A DNA stretch of 64,000 bases from Enoplosus armatus (taxonomy: Eukaryota; Chordata; Actinopteri; Centrarchiformes; Enoplosidae). Below are positions 10,568 through 22,333 of this stretch, piece after piece. Position 1 is the stretch's first letter. Every line of letters begins with the position of its first letter. The stretch is from the NCBI RefSeq assembly GCF_043641665.1, contig NC_092185.1, forward strand, positions 26,130,629 through 26,194,628, written 5' to 3'. A program made the position numbers and the translations under genes. A model generated the notes under the pieces. That model did not search any database. It saw only the letters and a program-made list of their open reading frames with translations, and was not told where the DNA came from.

Positions 10568-12047
10568 GTAATGTTTGGCGGCGTTAGCTTGTTAGCCACA
10601 CGGGCTGTGTGTCAACGCTGAAATACTTGGCTGAAATGCTGTAATAGGGGGTGAATATCACAGTCGAGTCTATTGTTTCAATTTAAACGAACGTGGGGAA
10701 CGTTCAAATGTATCACTATAGGTTAGTTGTTGGACGCTAGTTGGTACGCGTTAGCATTGTTTAGGTATTAGTGAAGGCATTAGTGAAGCTAGTTAGCTAG
10801 CTAACTTCCTGCTTCATCTCAACGGTTGTTTTGTAATTGTCGGACGTGTCCCCAGCGATGGTCAACAGATGTGTGGTATTATTTCCGAGTAGAGAGCACG
10901 TAAATTGAATTAACGACCTCAAACGTAGTTTAAAAAAAGAAAAGCTGTTATATTTAATTCAATATTCGAGCTAGTTCAGAAACGCGTAGTAGTCGTGTCA
11001 GTGGAAGAGACTAACATAACTTTCCAGTGTTTGGGTTATATAAGATACAGTGTGGACACAAAAGCATGAACACTTGGAAATACAGCAGCCTCGCTGTTGT
11101 ATTGCATTATGAGATCTGCACTGTCCAGTCTATGTTGGCCTTGTCCAGGGTTGAGCAGCCAAGTTCACTTTATTGAAGTGTATAGTTCTGCAAGACAGGT
11201 GGCACTTTGAATTCAACCTTGTTCGTGTAGCACCGCATTTAACCGTTAACCACTTCCATAGTCATCAAACCATTAGTTGCACTGTGATTGGCATGAAGTG
11301 ATGTGCGCAGTTGTGTGTTTGTCTAGAGATGTGGTACGGGGTGTTTCTGTGGGCAGCGGTCTCCTCTCTGGTCTTCCACCTGCCTGCCGCTCTGCTCTCC
11401 CTCGCCACGCTGCGCCAGCACAAGATGGCCCGGTTCATGCCCATCGCCATCCTCCTCATGGGCATCGTGGGACCGGTTTGCGGGGGAGTCCTCACCAGTA
11501 AGTCACACACACACGTGTACCTCTGCTTGGAATTGTGTGCCGATCAAGTTTTCTTGTCCCCAATCTCAATCAGAGTCCCCAAGGCCGATCCAATGCTTAT
11601 ATTTGTGGAGTTTCTTCCCTCACTAAAATTATATATTAGTGTAACTGTGAAAAAGTGATTTGAAAAAGATGGTGTGAGATGGCAAACATCCCACAAGTAG
11701 ATCCAGAGACGCACTGTGGGGAAAGTGCACACACGCAAAAAGAAAAACCCCACTCAGGTTATCATCTCAAATGAGGAGAGAAAAAAAAAAAAAAAAGGTT
11801 TAATCATAATTTGACAGACAGGGTGTTTTTTTTTTTTTCCCTTGAGGCCGTAATTCCTATTTTCTAACTTCCAAAGTGGTGTTTATCTTATGTGTTGTTA
11901 TGTTTGTTTTTTTAAGGTGCAGCCATAGCAGGCGTGTACAAGGCCGCTGGGAAGAGAATGATCTCTCTGGAGGCTCTCGTTTTCGGCGTCGGACAGTCGT
12001 TCTGTGTCCTCATCATCTCTTTCCTCAGGGTACTTGCCACCCTTTAG
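10453..12047 (+). CDS. tmem170a: tmem170a: transmembrane protein 170A, complete, three exons
   Basis: TMEM170 proteins are small multi-pass membrane proteins; human TMEM170A is linked to ER sheet formation and nuclear envelope shape. The exons are 10453-10567, 11327-11497 and 11917-12047, encoding 138 aa against about 144 in human. The start ATG at 10453 follows an in-frame TGA at 10447. The peptide aligns from residue 11 with the human protein: VQQILGLNLVPRKNGT, two N-glycosylation sequons (N24, N30) and then EMWYGVFLWA. Three hydrophobic segments lie at about residues 43-63, 75-95 and 117-137. Conserved runs are LLMGIVGP, LTSAAIAGVYKAAGK and the terminal FLRVLATL. I prefer 170A over 170B because of GIVGP and the N-terminal sequon region. 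Human TMEM170A is not on 11q13, so its place here is lineage-specific. Confidence 0.95.
11327..11497 (+). CDS. tmem170a: tmem170a exon 2
   Basis: The acceptor is tttgtctag and the donor is caccа-type: ctcacca/gtaagt. It encodes EMWYGVFLWAAVSSLVFH through LLMGIVGPVCGGVLT, that is, the first two membrane segments. Confidence 0.95.
11839..11889 (+). repeat. 51-bp direct duplication, copy 1 (tmem170a intron 2)
   Basis: It starts cccttgaggccgtaattc and ends gtggtgtttatctt. Copy 2 at 12751-12801 differs at two positions. Copy 1 lies just upstream of the exon 3 acceptor. Confidence 0.9.
11917..12047 (+). CDS. tmem170a: tmem170a exon 3 with stop
   Basis: The acceptor is gttttttttaag. It encodes SAAIAGVYKAAGKRMISLEA and the third membrane segment ending FLRVLATL, then TAG at 12045-12047. 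A 51-bp stretch just before this exon is duplicated 912 bp downstream. Confidence 0.95.
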
Positions 12048-12275
12048 CAGCGCCGGGGCCCGCCTGGCTGGCCCCGATGCTGCCCGGGTGAGTCCGACAC
12101 CAGTGGCACCTTCTCTCGATGGGACCTGAGTCTTTTTTTTTTTTCTTCTTTTTTTTTTCGTGGTACAAGACTATAGATCCCTTGGCAAATCCTGGGACAC
12201 ATGTAAACCCAATCAGGCCCGGGACATGATGTCATTTCCTACTGATGGATCAGGACCAGAGCGGATTTTTATTCA

Positions 12276-12278
<3 letters not shown>

Positions 12279-12314
<36 letters not shown>
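12279..12314. repeat. (GT)18 microsatellite
   Basis: Uninterrupted GT dinucleotide run downstream of tmem170a. Confidence 0.97.
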
Positions 12315-12317
<3 letters not shown>

Positions 12318-12619
12318 GCAGCGCTAAGCCTTCTGACTTGCTGTTGAGCCATCTGTATGATGTCCACTGTAGGACAGCACAATGCCTGCATTCATAGAGC
12401 AACCACACACACTACATACACTATAAGCTGTTTATTTGAAAAGTACCCTGGCAGTGCGTCCGCAGTTTACTCCAAAGTAAAGAGAAAACCTTAAATAATC
12501 ATTAAAATCACAGTTTTCCTGTATGATGTGAAGGCAGCAGGATGCTGTTCTTCCCTGTTGCCAGGGGTTACAGGTCAGCAGTGAGGATGACACTAACCTT
12601 TCTCAGGGGCTGTGTGAGT

Positions 12620-12653
<34 letters not shown>

Positions 12654-12750
12654 TTCACTACGAGTCTGACAACAGTCTGACTCCATGGCAGGCTGACGCA
12701 CTGTTGAGACAGGAAGTTTGATGGTTATATGCAAGATTCTGGCTTTTTTC

Positions 12751-12801
12751 CCCTTGAGGCCTTAATTTCTATTTTCTAACTTCCAAAGTGGTGTTTATCT
12801 T
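12751..12801 (+). repeat. 51-bp direct duplication, copy 2 (after tmem170a)
   Basis: It is identical to 11839-11889 at 49 of 51 positions and offset by 912 bp. The following bases do not repeat exon 3, so the duplicated unit is short. Confidence 0.9.
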
Positions 12802-13543
12802 CAGGGCTGTCTTTCTTTAACACTCTTGTCTCTTGCTGCTGCTTTTGTTCTTCCTTTTTTTTTTAATATAATTTTCTTTGTTCAGAATAATTCAGGTCTG
12901 ACGGCCTGTGTGTTTTATTGTGAATTCCACCATTAGTTAGAAGCACCCACAATGTGTTCCCTTCTAGCTTTTGTCAGCTAATTTGTTTTTAGACAAGCAT
13001 ACAAGTGGTGAGGAGATTTAGTTTAGTCCTGATCTCAGCCGAGAGAATGTCTTCACAGTTTCTCTGCTTATTTTCATGGTGGGTTTATTCGTTCCGAGAG
13101 AATAGATGGTCAGATTACTAAACGAACCCAAAAATGAGAAGAGCTTTTGATCTTTTCTGAACTGATTTGTATATATTCTAAATTATTTTTCCGGTCTTTG
13201 TAGCTTTTCAATATCGTTCTGACCAAATATAATTTGCTGGGTTTTTTTGTTGTTGTTTTTTTGTCTGCACTAAACGTGTACATGATGTTTGAACAGAAGT
13301 GCACTCCCTGGGCTCATCAAACTCCTCCAGTCTTCAGTGGCTGCTTTTATTTGCTTTTTGGTAGCTGACGGGTGCTTTTCAAGTAGTATCATACGTGCAA
13401 TTTGCATATACAGACATAAGTAAACTCTACATGTAATTTTAAATTTGTAAGAAAAACTAAAAAACAAACAAAAAAACATTGGAGCTTGCAAGTGATGCCG
13501 TTTGCTGTTTGTGTATTAGCAACTACTTAGCAATGATTTAAAA

Positions 13544-13858
13544 CCATAGACTGCGTATAAAGATGGCCGACGCACCTCCACTTCCTCCCACTGTACAAAA
13601 ATGAAGCCAAAATATCCCGAATATATGGCCGCTGCCATCTCGCACTGGTGATGTCATTTGGAATTGGAAAGATGGATAGGACGTGTACCTTTTTGATTTA
13701 TTTATTTTTTTGTAGTTTGGCCCATGTCCCATCCGCTAACATGGAGGGGGTGGGGTTTATGAGCTATACTGCAGCCAGCCACCAGGGGGCGACCGAGCCG
13801 TGTTTTGGCTTCACTTTCAGGGAGCTGTCATGTCGTCCATCTTTAGATACAGTGTATG
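13544..13858. mobile_element. palindromic MITE (family A, copy 2, longer form)
   Basis: It begins ccatagactgcgtataaaga and ends ctttagatacagtgtatg. It shares with copy 1 the blocks gatggc(c/t)gacgc, cacttc(c/t)tcccactg, ctgcagccagccaccagggg and gagctgtcatgtcgtccatc. About 145 bp extra lie in the middle, including gtacaaaaatgaagcc and a segment with ggtgatgtcatttgg. Copy 1 therefore looks like an internal deletion form. Confidence 0.8.
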
Positions 13859-16048
13859 TTTAAAACTAGCTCCTGACAGCACTACCACACATGTATTTAT
13901 TGTTGGAGTCACTTTTCACAGTGATTTTTACATTGGTTTTTATTTGATATTTAATTATTTTTATATCATTGTCTCGACGAAAAGCTGTATTTGAATCTGT
14001 TTTCCACTAATCAACATCTTGACACAAACATCAAATGATTTTGGCCAGCCAAAGAAAATGTCTTTTCTTTTGATTAGAAACAAAGCTAGATTAACCCCCC
14101 CCCCCAGGTTTCCCATATTCGTTTTAGAATTTTAATATGCCCTCTGTCAGCATAATGTAAAGTGGCATATTAAAGGTGCATGCGGGGTCCCACTGCAAGA
14201 CGGGGCTTTAAAATGAGGTTCGATTCAGGAGCCACCTTAAGGCCCATAATGGTGCACGTTACCAAACAAACGTGTTAGTAATCAATTAACCACACGCAGT
14301 CATTGAGGGTCTGGGGCCCCCCCGGGGGGGGGGGGGCAGTTTCCAGCTTCACTCGGGTTAAGATTCTGGTCTTGACTATGAATGTAACAGAAACGAGACA
14401 CGTGGCAGAAATCCAGGCAGAATCTGTGGAGCAGATCCAAAACTTCGTCTTCTCTCAAGGTTTAGTTTATTTCTGGTGCACGTGACATGCAAGCAGTTTA
14501 CCTGGGAGCTAGTGGGCCAGTGTTGACGTTAACAGTCAAGCATAGTTCGACACACAGTACACACAGACTTTGAACAAGGACTGGGAGCCCTTTTAAACTC
14601 GTGCAGTAGTAAACGGCAGATTTTCCTCACAATCCCCTCAAAGAATTTCTTTAACCCTCCGGACCAAAGGTGGCTTGAATTCATCCACATGCACTCCTCG
14701 TACTTCACTACTTCAGTTCTGTCACATCTGAAAGTGCGTGTAAATATGCAACAAATCAAAGTGACGCTAGAATGTAGAATTTCTTCTTTTTTTTTCTCCT
14801 TTTTTTTTTTTGGCTTAAGTTTTAGTTCTGGGAATGAAGTCTATGAAGACTATGAAAGGCCACGATCAGAGAACAGTTGAGTTGACTTTGATGACCACAC
14901 ACTCAAAAGTAAAGACTGCAGACGTTCAGCACCCATGGGACCAAGAATGGGACGGGAATTGTTTCTGGACAGCGCCCAAAATTGACTTGAAAGACCAACA
15001 GGAGAGGATCTTTTCCTCTTGCAGACCCATTTTTAATGGTCTGAAGCTTTTGGAGCCGCAAGAACCAAACCACTAACTTCTTCAAACTTTGTCATTTCTT
15101 TTTCTTTTCCACTTCAAAAAAAGCTCTGTGTGTGTGTGTGTGTGTGTGGCTTTGCACTGTACATATAGTTGGCAAGTGCAGTCATTTGAAGGGAGGTAGA
15201 TGAAAGTATACATTTTTGTTCCCCTCCAAAGACCTGGTGATGCACGGGAAAAATCAAAAGCCACCTCATTGAACGGTCTGGCTGATGCAGAAACAACCGA
15301 GCCTTCTTTGAAACTGGAAGTCTTGCCGACCCCTTGGCCTTGCTTTTATGCTGTACATTTTGGAGAATGTTTATTTTTTTATGGTTGTGTAATTTAGCTC
15401 TTGGAGTGTGTACGTGCTCTCTGGTTCTGTTACAGCAGCACAAACATAACCTGTCGCCCTATTTGAAACTTAATTGGCGTCCTCATCAGCAGGTGGTCTG
15501 TTTGGTTATCGGGAGCTGTAGGCACGCACTTGATTACTGATTTTGAAAAACCGCCAGCAAGAAGGTTTTTGCGAGTGTGGTTTCAGAGCTTCTTGTGTTG
15601 AGACTAAAGGTCAGCGGTATGGAATGTGAACCGTTGGAGACGGCAGTAAATGTTCATGCATGCAAGTTCCGCCTCTGCCTTTCACGTTAGACTCCTAGAG
15701 GGGGTTAAAGTCCATGTGCAAATGTTCTTGGAGCAGGAGGATAAAACGGGCATGAACATGTGGATTCACAGAAATGTTAAGTCAGAACACTGAAGACGAT
15801 TAAGTAACACGAGTAAAAGTAGCCACGCTAAACTCCCCTCTAGATGGTAGGTATGCCCGGCCTATATACACTAGGAGAAGAAAATGAAAATGTAGGAATG
15901 CCAATAATGCTAAGTCAAAGTAACTCAACAGTCCTGCAATACACCCTCCCTTCATGAAGGTTATAATGTTCAGATTTTGTTAAATGTCGTAGAGAGGAGT
16001 GGAGTTCCACTGCATGATCATTGTGAGGATGGAGTTTGTGGCGCTGTT

Positions 16049-16704
16049 CAATAGAGCGTTGCAATGATGACGTACTTTTGGAGGCTAACCCGGAAGTTAG
16101 CATCACCCCTGGTTCCCTCCACAAAAAGCCAATGGGATTGTTCCGTGGGGTTTTGGATTATTGCAGAAAATAAAGGCTCTGTGGCAAAACAAAAGTTTAT
16201 GACACTCGCACGTTTTTTGTTCAGCGAGATAATCTTCACTAATGAACACCACTTTTATGATTTTAGAAACTTAAATGGAATCGCCAGAAGTAAAAAAGCT
16301 AATGTTCGTCACCACCACTGAGCTTCACGTTTAAGAGACTATAGATATATGGACAGATGGATATAGAGTATAAACACAACGAGGCTGTAAAGGCGGACTA
16401 GTGAGTAGATGACTTTCCGTGTTCGGCATGAAGACGTTTAATGTCCGCGACAACCTCTGTAGTCTCATTTAGCCTTTTTTAAGACTTAAAAAGCTTCAAA
16501 ATTCAGGAGTGGGGGGGGTATCTGCTGACATATTTAATGTCGTAGGACAAAATGTGTGAATCTCTTAAGCTTGTGTGTAACCACAGACCTTATTTCAGGT
16601 ATCTAACCAAAAAACCCACTGACTTCCAGACGAGGGAACCTGGAAGTGTAAAAAGATGCTGACTCATTTCTGGGTTTAGGACTCATTCCTGCAGCGCTCT
16701 ATTG
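16049..16704 (+). mobile_element. 656-bp element with terminal inverted repeats (family C, copy 1)
   Basis: The left end is caatagagcgttgcaatgat. The right end, reverse complemented, is caatagagcgctgcaggaat. Most of the unit is present in inverted orientation at 60295-60972, with shared blocks such as cacaaaaagccaatgggat, gttcggcatgaagacgttta and gttccctcgtctgg-type sequence. It has no long ORF, so it is probably a non-autonomous DNA transposon. The superfamily was not determined. Confidence 0.75.
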
Positions 16705-17889
16705 TATTGCATTATACCGGGAGGTACTTCTAATATTTTGTCCATCTCATTTACATCATCGCAGGACTGTGCAGTTTTACTTAGGTGGACCTAATAAATG
16801 TTGGCGAGATCCTAACAACTATCTCATGACTGGCATAGCAAATCGCATAACTTTGATTCACCATTTTTTTTTGTTTAGTCATTCGTTTTTTTTTTAATTT
16901 TTCTTGGCAGAAGTGAGCTTCCATACATGCCAGTTGTCCAGAACAATTCGTTTTGAAATTGTTACTCCTGGGAGTAATAAGAAAAGATGTGCACAGCAAA
17001 CTGGAGCAAGCCGTCTGACTTTCATTGCAGACCTGCCGGACGTCTCGGTGCACGTTCTCCTGGATGGACTACCACGCTGTAAGAAGTGCCAGGCAAAGTA
17101 AATGTCGGAATAAAATGATAGAATTTCAAGGTAAATGCTGGATATCTGCTGTAATAGAACCATTTCTTTCCACATGGTTTGGTCCACATTCCTGGACTCC
17201 TTTTTTTTTTTCACTTTATACCGGTTTCAAAAGGTTTTAAAAGTTGATTTTATTAGAGTAAATTAAGTGCCAATGGTTGATATTTTCATGGAATTAAAAA
17301 AATGTTTCAACTATATCGTTGTGGTGTTGCGTCCATGTCCTTTGTCCGCCTCTAGTGGTGACCAGTGGGAGCTGCAACTACAGTAACAGCATTTAAACCG
17401 TCCTGTTGTTTAGAAATGTAAATGGATGATAATGGTAAGAGTTCTGCCAGCATTAGAGGAATAACTGTGTATGGTTGATGCCTGTAAGAAAGCTTAATTT
17501 TCTTTTAAAAGATTCTATTTGAATCAGCTGTTAAAAAGTATAAGGAGTAAAGAAGCATGAAGTGACCTGTTGTAAGAAGCAGTTCAGAGCTTCTCCAAGG
17601 AGGACTCTGGAGGTAAGTAATGAGGATGTGTTGAATAAACCGCATCTATCTTAGTAACCCCGACTAAAAATGTAAGATCCCTTTACAAAAAGTGTAATCG
17701 GCATAACACGTGGTTAGGTAGCGATGCATATTTGTGTTATTTGTAAAGTAGGATGTCTGTTTACATCAGGTGGGATCCAGTACACGATACTGAATCAAAG
17801 AAATTTACATTCTTAGCACAGTTTTATTACTTACAGAAATGGAATGATGATGCCAAGTTGAATCAAAATCAGAAATACTTTATTGATCC

Positions 17890-18660
17890 CTGGAGAGGGT
17901 GGAGCTGCAGGCGTTTTGATTCTGCAAGTAAAATCTGGGGATGGAACTGGGTTGGCAGAGGCTGAAGGCGGCGGTTGAGGACGCAGCTGGCTACCGGAGG
18001 TGGCAGGTGAAGGCTGGGACCATGGCTGGCTGGTAGGAGCTGCAGGTGCATGTGGAGGCTGGGGCATAATATATTTGGCAGGAGCTGAAGGCTGCAGCTG
18101 TGCACTAGAAAGTGGAAGTGGAGGCTGCAGCTGGAGGTTACTAGTGAATGCTGCGGGCAAGGAGCTGAAGGAGGCGTTAGGTGGAGGTCCTGGCTGCAGA
18201 TGTGTGGAAGGCTTCAGCTCTCTGCCAGAATCTACAGGTGTTTAGCACAGGCTGTAGGTGGAGATTTGGAATGCAGCTTTCTACCAGAATCTGTAGGTGG
18301 AGTTAAGAGGTGTAGGTATCTGGCAGAATATTATGGTGTAGTTGGGAGGAGCAGGACGTAACGAGGGAAAGATCCAAAGCTACCTAGAAAAGGCTTCGGG
18401 TGGAGGTTTGGGTTGTATCTGTCTGCCAGAATCTAGAGGTGGAGACCGCGGCTAGAGGTGGAGGTTTAGGCTGCAGCTTGCATGAGGTGGGGTGCCAAAG
18501 ACTGTAGTTGTTGGAGCTGCATCTGGTTGTCACCAGTTTAAAGTCTGCAGCGGTGGCAGGTGAAGGCTGGGACCATGGCTGGCTGGTAGCTGTAGGTGGA
18601 GGTTTGGAAATTCAGTTGTCTGCAGGTGGAGGTGGAGGTGAATTAAAGGCTGATTAACCT
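17890..18660. repeat. degenerate G-rich minisatellite
   Basis: Many imperfect copies of units such as ggctgcagctggaggt, tctgccagaatct and gtaggtggagg are interspersed with ggagctgcagg. One stretch of about 37 bp, running from gtggcaggtgaaggctgg through gctggctggtag, occurs near 18000 and again near 18553. The chance ORFs through the array (for example 17831-18160 on the minus strand) are Pro/Gln/Ser-rich by-products of the repeat. Confidence 0.8.
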
Positions 18661-19998
18661 GACCGTGGGAAATCCTGCCCAAGCCTTTCCTTGTCTCAAC
18701 GACATTTCAATCAGTCAATCGATCACGGCTCCTGTTTGGAGAGGCCGGACCCCTTCACGGTGTCGTAGCGGCCCTCCACCACCTGAGGGCGCAGCAGGGC
18801 AAAACAATGTCGGGGAGAGAAGTGTCCCAGTGACAGTGTGACCCTACTTGGTCTGGCACCCCAATACCGTTGAGCCGTGACCCAGCTAGACCCCTCAGGT
18901 CGTCTGGAACAGGCCGCTTGCTTTAAATGACTGACTCTCAAAATTAGATTATTGTTGCTATTGTTACTATTAGCAGGTGAAACCTCACTTTCACAGTAAA
19001 TGGGAATGACTTCCGTATGTTGACCAGGGGTCGGCGTCCCTTTAAACCGCACGCGAAGGGACCGCGGAGGACTGCGGGACTGTTCCGGACCGTTCGGTGC
19101 TGTGCGGTATTGGGAGAGGGCCTTCTTCTAGAAAGACTTCTGCCAGAAAGCCTTTAGGAAGCCCGGTGATGTAGGATAAAGCAGTAGGTTGTTGGTATTT
19201 ACTATCTTCCTCGTGATACATAAATGCCTCACCAGACTGGCTGCTCTTACATGACAAACCAAACATCTGGAACTCTTGTGTGGTGTATTGGTCGGGATCA
19301 TAAAGTCACTACCTACTGCGAACACATCAGCACCTTTCGGTATGATAAACTTCAGACGTGTATCCAAGAACTCCTGCACATGACAGACTTCATGCATCAA
19401 GGCACTGCTGGGAATTGAACCCAGGAGGGTCCGAGGTCTGGCCAAGATGGTCTCACAAAGTCCTATGGGACCCCCATTTAAAAAAAAAAAAAAAAAAACT
19501 GGACCAGGTCTGAATCAAGCAACCAATCAGGGTTAGCTAGCACGTGGCTGGCCAATCACATCGACTCTCTACTTTCTTCTCCGCCTTCTGGATTGTCACG
19601 AAATCAAAATTCATTATTTCCACTAAAATTATATTTCAGTAATATTGCCTACTGTAGCTTTAAATAGGTGGCCGGTTAAATATACAATTTGCCAAGATGC
19701 AGGACCAAAAGACTGCCGTTGGCCTTTCAAATGAGTCAATGTGATTTTTATATTTATTGTTCATTGTTTGTCTGATGGTCATGTGGTACCTGCTGGCTGT
19801 ACTACGAATTGCCCCTCAGGGGCTAATACAGATACTTGAACTTAAACTGTCATGTCTTAATGCTGTATGTACAGTGTTGTGAGTCACATAGCTAGAGCAC
19901 CTTTCATTTACTGCTGATACAGGTCAGGTTTTTCTATTATCAGCAGCAGCACAAAGGTAGACTGTTGGCTGCTGGTTAATCAGTACATAAGACTGTGG

Positions 19999-20034
19999 GT
20001 GTGTGTGTGTGTGTGTGTTCTACAGTGGGCTTGA

Positions 20035-20062
<28 letters not shown>
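19999..20062. repeat. (GT)10 and (CA)14 in inverted arrangement
   Basis: A GT run (19999-20018) and a CA run (20035-20062) are separated by 16 bases. The two runs are reverse complements, so this is a perfect 20-bp stem with a short loop. Confidence 0.95.
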
Positions 20063-20066
<4 letters not shown>

Positions 20067-20469
20067 TGTTGGTGCAAATGTCCTCCACTGATGTATGTTT
20101 GTGTAAATACCATCATAAACGTGGGGGGCGTAAGATCAGGGCGGACTTTGTGACGTCTGCTCTTGAAAGGTGCTAAATAAATTGGATTTGTGAATTCCTT
20201 TACGCTGAAGAAAGGCAACGGGCCAAACGGTGGGCCGCGTGTTCTCGAACTTGAAATAAAACAGCGGCATGGAAAGTTCGCAATGCGTGGCTTTCCCTCC
20301 TTTCCTAGTTTGATAGGAAGTCATGAAATGGTCTGGGAGGTTTCCCTTTCTAGATTGCATCTGGTTTCCAAAAGCACGTATTTTGAAAAACGTGTATAAA
20401 TCGGAAGTGGAGTGGATTGTGGATCAAATGTTCTCCGAGGAGATGTTGCAGTACCGCTCAACAAATCAC

Positions 20470-20905
20470 AACAGGAAGGAGCCCCCAGTTTGACATCAAG
20501 ACAGCAGAAACTCTACACATCTTCCGTCACAGACTGAAAACTCATCAGTTCAGAAAAAAGAAAAAACCCTCTTTCTCCTATTGTTTCTAATTGTAGCACT
20601 TGAAGCAGTTCAGCATATTTGATGAAGTTGATATTAGCTGCTCTGGACTGGCTCCGCTGGTCAGGCACCATCATATCTTAAAGAGCTCACAGTACCCTGT
20701 TACCCCACTAGAGCACTGCGCTCCCAGAATGCAGGTTTAGCTTGTGGTTCCTTGAGTCTCCAAAAGCAGAACAGGAGCCCAGAGCCTTCAGCTATCAAGC
20801 TCCTCTCCTGTGGAACCAGCTCCCAGTTTGGGTCCCAGGAGGCAGACACACTCTCTACTTTTAAGAGTAAGGTTTAAAACTTTGCAGGACTTTTACTTGT
20901 AGAGG
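20470..20905 (+). mobile_element. non-LTR retrotransposon ORF2 C-terminal remnant
   Basis: The plus strand reads LESPKAEQEP, then RAFSYQAPLLWNQLPVWVPG, and ends in a Tyr-Phe stop near 20875. This resembles the end of fish LINE ORF2 proteins, which carry YSGPRLWNSLP-type motifs. Earlier, at about 20490-20560, IKTAETLHIFRHRLKTHQF fits the same kind of C-terminal helix. The copy is old and broken by stops. Confidence 0.6.
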
Positions 20906-22180
20906 AGCGTTTGCAGTGAGTACTGTATTCTTTTTATCAGGCCATATGTTATGCCAGGAAACACTAAAAAAAAGAAAAAGACAGAGAGACAGGAGACAAG
21001 GCTAAAGTGGCTTTAACTGTAAGTCTGTGTTGTGTCTGGCCAGTATAAACTGCCTGGATTAGCAGCGTGACCTGCAGATGAACCGCTGAAAGCCAAGTGC
21101 ACATTAGAATAACGCGACATGCATGGCTGCGGCTACCTGGGGCTGAATTCACAAAGGATCCTACCTAACCCCTAAAGGAGTCCTCCTGAACGGCACTAAG
21201 AGTTTCCTCTGAAGAGCTGAGACGGAACAGAAGGATTCCCAAGAGAAGTGAAGGCTGACACCGTGTTTCATCGCTGAACTTCCACGACGATGACGCTTGA
21301 CCGGCTTAAAAGTCCATCGTGTACAAATGCGCATGGGGACGTCTTCGAATTCTCTTGTTTTGTCTGTCCAACAGTCCAAAGATATTCAGTTTACAATGAC
21401 TCACTCAATGGAGAGGCTGGAAACACAATATATATATACATATAGACTTTTAATTCCTATATGCTCTACTGTGAAAATACATCTACGAGCTGTACGCGAT
21501 GTGATGCTAACTTTAATTGTTTGTATACGCACATACAGTACACAGATGGAGGGTAAACATACTGTAACAGCAGTCTATCTATTGGCTCATATGAAGTTGT
21601 TATATAAAAACTCATGAACATGTCAACATGTTCACATGAGACAATGATGTACATAGTCGTGGTAATACGTATAAATACATGCTTATATAAATGTCCTGTT
21701 AGAACATGATCGTGAACTCATGAATGTGTCGTAATGCAAAACCCTTCAAGCCCATCAAAATACTGTTTCATTTAGTGTTACTTTTTTGCGCAATGGTTAA
21801 CATGACTGTGATGATGATACAGTTGTTTTTTTTTAACATAATAATATGCCTTTTTGACAGAAAATGAATCCCCAGCACTTCTGGCAGACTTTTCTGAGGA
21901 GAAAATGTCAAAACATTCTGCTGCGAGGGTTTGCTGCTTTTCTGTTTTGTATCATTGTAAACTCAGTATTTTGGGGGGTTTTGGACTGTTGGTCAGACAC
22001 AAAAAACTGTTGATGATTTGCCTGTATTTTCTGACAATTGATTTATCAATTAAAAAAAAAAAATCAATGATCATGGAAAGCATCTTTAGTTGCAGCAAAA
22101 TAAATCTTGTCATCTGCAATCAAACACACACACACACAAACACACACACTGAGCCCAGTTTTCTATATACTGAACATGTA

Positions 22181-22186
22181 TTTATT
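22181..22186 (-). promoter_or_regulatory. cox8b: poly(A) signal for cox8 (AATAAA on minus strand)
   Basis: TTTATT on the plus strand lies about 150 nt beyond the cox8 stop codon, a typical distance for this small gene. The transcript probably ends near 22160-22170. Confidence 0.6.
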
Positions 22187-22333
22187 GATGCACATCATCA
22201 CAGGCCAGAAGGGCTGAAACAACTTTGGAGGCAGAACTGAAAAAAAACTGAGCAGAGTGAGAGACGTGGAGGGAGCGCGGGCTGGTCTGCATCTTCACCC
22301 AGGCTGGAATGATACTCTGCTGTCCCTCCTCTT

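Larger units (their letters stand above)
12048..16048 (+). other. tmem170a 3' UTR and intergenic DNA
   Basis: No further coding exon is supported. The stretch holds GT microsatellites (12279-12314, 12629-12652), the duplicated 51-bp block at 12751-12801, a second copy of the palindromic MITE at 13544-13858, a G/C-homopolymer patch near 14310-14336 and another GT run at 15126-15147. The end of the tmem170a 3' UTR is unknown. Confidence 0.5.
16705..22164. other. intergenic, tmem170a to cox8, with repeats
   Basis: The stretch contains a degenerate minisatellite (17890-18660), LINE tails (near 17867-17892 minus and 19770-19850 plus), a LINE C-terminal remnant (20470-20905) and a GT/CA hairpin (19999-20062). 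A fragment near 21340-21430 resembles an abundant fish repeat. Short ORFs at 16904-17101 and 19128-19445 match no family I know. Confidence 0.5.

Noticed and set aside
17890..18660. Repeats with spacers that could suggest a CRISPR-like array
   Set aside because: The units are imperfect and irregularly spaced, the setting is a vertebrate genome and there are no cas genes. It is a minisatellite.
19405..19445. tRNA-like T-arm stem-loop (ctggg-ttcaatt-cccag, minus strand)
   Set aside because: I could not build a matching acceptor stem, D arm and anticodon arm in the preceding 60 bases, so it is not a tRNA gene.
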